Position numbers and translations under genes: made by a program | Source: Dicaeum eximium | Lineage: Eukaryota; Chordata; Aves; Passeriformes; Dicaeidae | Length of the DNA: 64,000 nt | Assembly (NCBI GenBank): GCA_013396995.1 | Contig: VWZP01006697.1 | Coordinates: forward strand, 62,001 to 126,000 | Reading direction: 5' to 3' | Shown here: positions 62,101 through 64,000 of the stretch, piece by piece | How the letters are laid out: the number at the start of each line of letters is the position of its first letter | Position numbering within the stretch: the stretch's first letter is position 1 | The notes under the pieces: model-generated | The model's database searches: none | Told to the model about the DNA's origin: nothing | What the model saw: the letters and a program-made list of their open reading frames with translations, nothing else

Positions 62101-64000
62101 GACAGATTTGCAACATTCCCTTGTGAGGAAAATCTATATAAAAAAATATATTTTAGATTACTTTATCTGTCCTTGACTGTTTGTTTAGTGGAAAAGATGT
62201 ACCCAGGCAAAGACAATATTATTTTTTATTTTTTTTAAATGTCAGTTTATCTTGGAAGTAGTATTTTGTTTGTTTGACCTATATGAAGAGGGAAATGCTA
62301 GTGTTACCGAGTTAAAAAATAAATTTGCAAGTAACATTAAAGGACAAAAAAAAAGCTGCAAATTGAGTCCTGAAGGAAGGCCTGGAGGTGAGATATACTT
62401 AAAAATACAGTTGATGGGTTTTGTATAGAAAACTTAACACCACTGTGAGGTTATGAGGATGAAATGAATAGTAATAACAACCCCATTTTCCTTTTGAGTT
62501 GAAGCTATTTTTCGCTACCCAGACACCTCATTGGAAAGAAAGTTTGTTGTAATTAAGTATGTGCATAAATTACACTGCAGATGGTTTTAGCAGGACGGTC
62601 ACTAGCCAATACATGATATTATAGCTTCACTCTGTTTGCTCATCTGTATTGAAAAAGGTGTCCATTATCCTCTGCAAAAGGTTAGTCAAATAAAAGGGCC
62701 ATGGTAGATAGTCATGGGATAGAATAAAATATTTGGGACACAGCCCTCATGTAATCTGGGTTGTACCATACAACCACTCATCAAGACAAAGTTAGTACAG
62801 CCAATTTTTGAAGTATTCCACTAGGACAGATTTTTTACTTCCATTGGAACTCAGCGTTACTCACTGATGTTCATTTCAGTTGGTGGCTGAACTGAGCAAT
62901 ACCCCAAAGTTAAGCAAAATGGTGAAGAACTAAGTCTATGCAATAAAAAGTAAATGCATCAGCAAGTGCACTGTATTAATATTATAATAAATTGATTCAT
63001 CCAGAATCTAATCTGGACATTCTTCTGACACTGTCCATCAATCACTGGCTAAGGCTGAGGATGAGCGACAAATTAAAGATTTTATTATGCCCTAGGCATA
63101 CTTTTACTCATTTTAGTTTAATACCACTGTAAAGTGAACCATCTGGTTTGCTTTTAATGACTTACAGTCAGATAAAATCTCTCCAGCCTCTATCTTTCTT
63201 CTGTTCTTCCCAAATGCCCTGGCCCAAACCATTCAAACACATCTGCTGGGACATGGGGAAGGCTGCATTCTTCCTGAAGGAAGAGGTGTTTAAAGTGCAC
63301 TCAGGACTGGAGCAACAGCTCCCTGGATTGGACATTCTGCTTATTGTCATATACAGAATTACTTTAAAGGGAGAGCTGTTTGTTTTCTGTTTTTTTTTTC
63401 CCCTTAAAGTTAGCCACAATCTAGAGTAGCCTCATTCTCCACAGTATCTCTGGCAGAGCCTTCCAAAATCTCCAAGGGTAGTGGCAATGGACTGTCCTCT
63501 GCACAACATCAAAGAAAAGGGAAGTGAAATCTCTGCTCAAAGTATTTCTACACAAACATTTTATTTTTTTATTTATTTCTGGACTGAATATATTGACAGC
63601 ATTTGTGTTCATCTCCAACAGGTATCATTGCTTCATTTTAAAGTAATACTCCTGGAAAATTTTACCGGGATTTTAAGAATTAAGTTGGATCCATTCTACA
63701 CACTCAGGAATTCCTTCAGCAAAGCTTATGGGAAGAATGTAAGGGCATATTCCAAGAGTTTTTGCAGTAAGACTATAAAGTGCTGTGGTGCAGGACCAGC
63801 ATCTCCCCAGGTGGGCAGTGGCAGGGCCTGGCAGCCATGGCCTGTGCCACCACCCAGACAGGGGCAGGGCAGCCACAGGTGAGCAGGACAGCCTCGGTGT
63901 TGGGTACTGGGAGGCTCCTGGGAATGGTGATGGCTGGGCAGGGCTGTTGGGAGCTGGAGACTGTCCCTGCTGTGGTGTTTCTGGGGCAGGGCTGTGTGGC
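59172..64000 (-). other. CDH6 intron 2, partial
   Basis: At least 4.8 kb of intron upstream of exon 3. A18 on the + strand at 59191-59208 is part of the polypyrimidine tract of exon 3. An A15 run lies at 61609-61623. The last 200 bases (from about 63785) are GC-rich but CpG-poor, so not a CpG island. I found no exon with a signal peptide on the - strand, so exon 2 lies beyond the window. Confidence 0.85.

Noticed and set aside
63785..64000. GC-rich right edge as a CpG island or promoter
   Set aside because: It is GC-rich but nearly lacks CpG, and no first exon of CDH6 was found near it.
1..64000. A novel defence, mobile or RNA-guided system
   Set aside because: No repeat-spacer array, gene cluster or unknown conserved family was seen. 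The content is accounted for by two known vertebrate genes and ordinary noncoding DNA.

Overview
The window is vertebrate nuclear DNA, almost certainly from a bird. It is AT-rich, its genes are split by canonical GT-AG introns, and it carries a CR1 LINE 3' fragment of the avian kind at about 27.3-27.9 kb. No bacterial, phage or CRISPR-like features were seen. Two protein-coding genes are recognisable; they are incomplete at opposite ends and point toward each other.

Left part (1-8.5 kb, + strand): the last six coding exons of DROSHA, the nuclear RNase III of the Microprocessor. They encode 199 residues: the end of the second RNase III domain, including the catalytic Asp/Glu pair, the dsRNA-binding domain and the C-terminal tail. 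Stop and polyadenylation signal follow. Earlier exons lie off the left edge.

Middle (8.5 to about 29.4 kb): about 21 kb of intergenic sequence. It holds the CR1 fragment, an 84-bp AT-rich near-perfect palindrome, A-tracts, a small CpG cluster and a low-complexity stretch with one undetermined base. No convincing gene was found.

Right part (about 29.4-64 kb, - strand): CDH6 (K-cadherin / cadherin-6, a type II classical cadherin), from an inferred long 3' UTR through coding exons 12 to 3, 714 residues in all. The ten exon lengths (295, 120, 168, 188, 254, 137, 122, 118, 252, 491 bp), read from splice sites, join in frame and, from memory, match the type II cadherin pattern. The exon for the signal peptide, propeptide and the start of EC1 lies beyond the right edge. 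The tail-to-tail DROSHA/CDH6 order agrees with my memory of human 5p13.3.

The two genes have unrelated jobs: pri-miRNA cleavage in the nucleus and calcium-dependent adhesion at the cell surface. Nothing suggests they work together. I see no undescribed system. The points most worth a second look are a KGD tripeptide in CDH6 EC1 where I recall human RGD, the palindrome, a decayed coding-like stretch in the last CDH6 intron, a split MIR/L2-like relic in the putative CDH6 3' UTR and several weak CDH6 splice donors.
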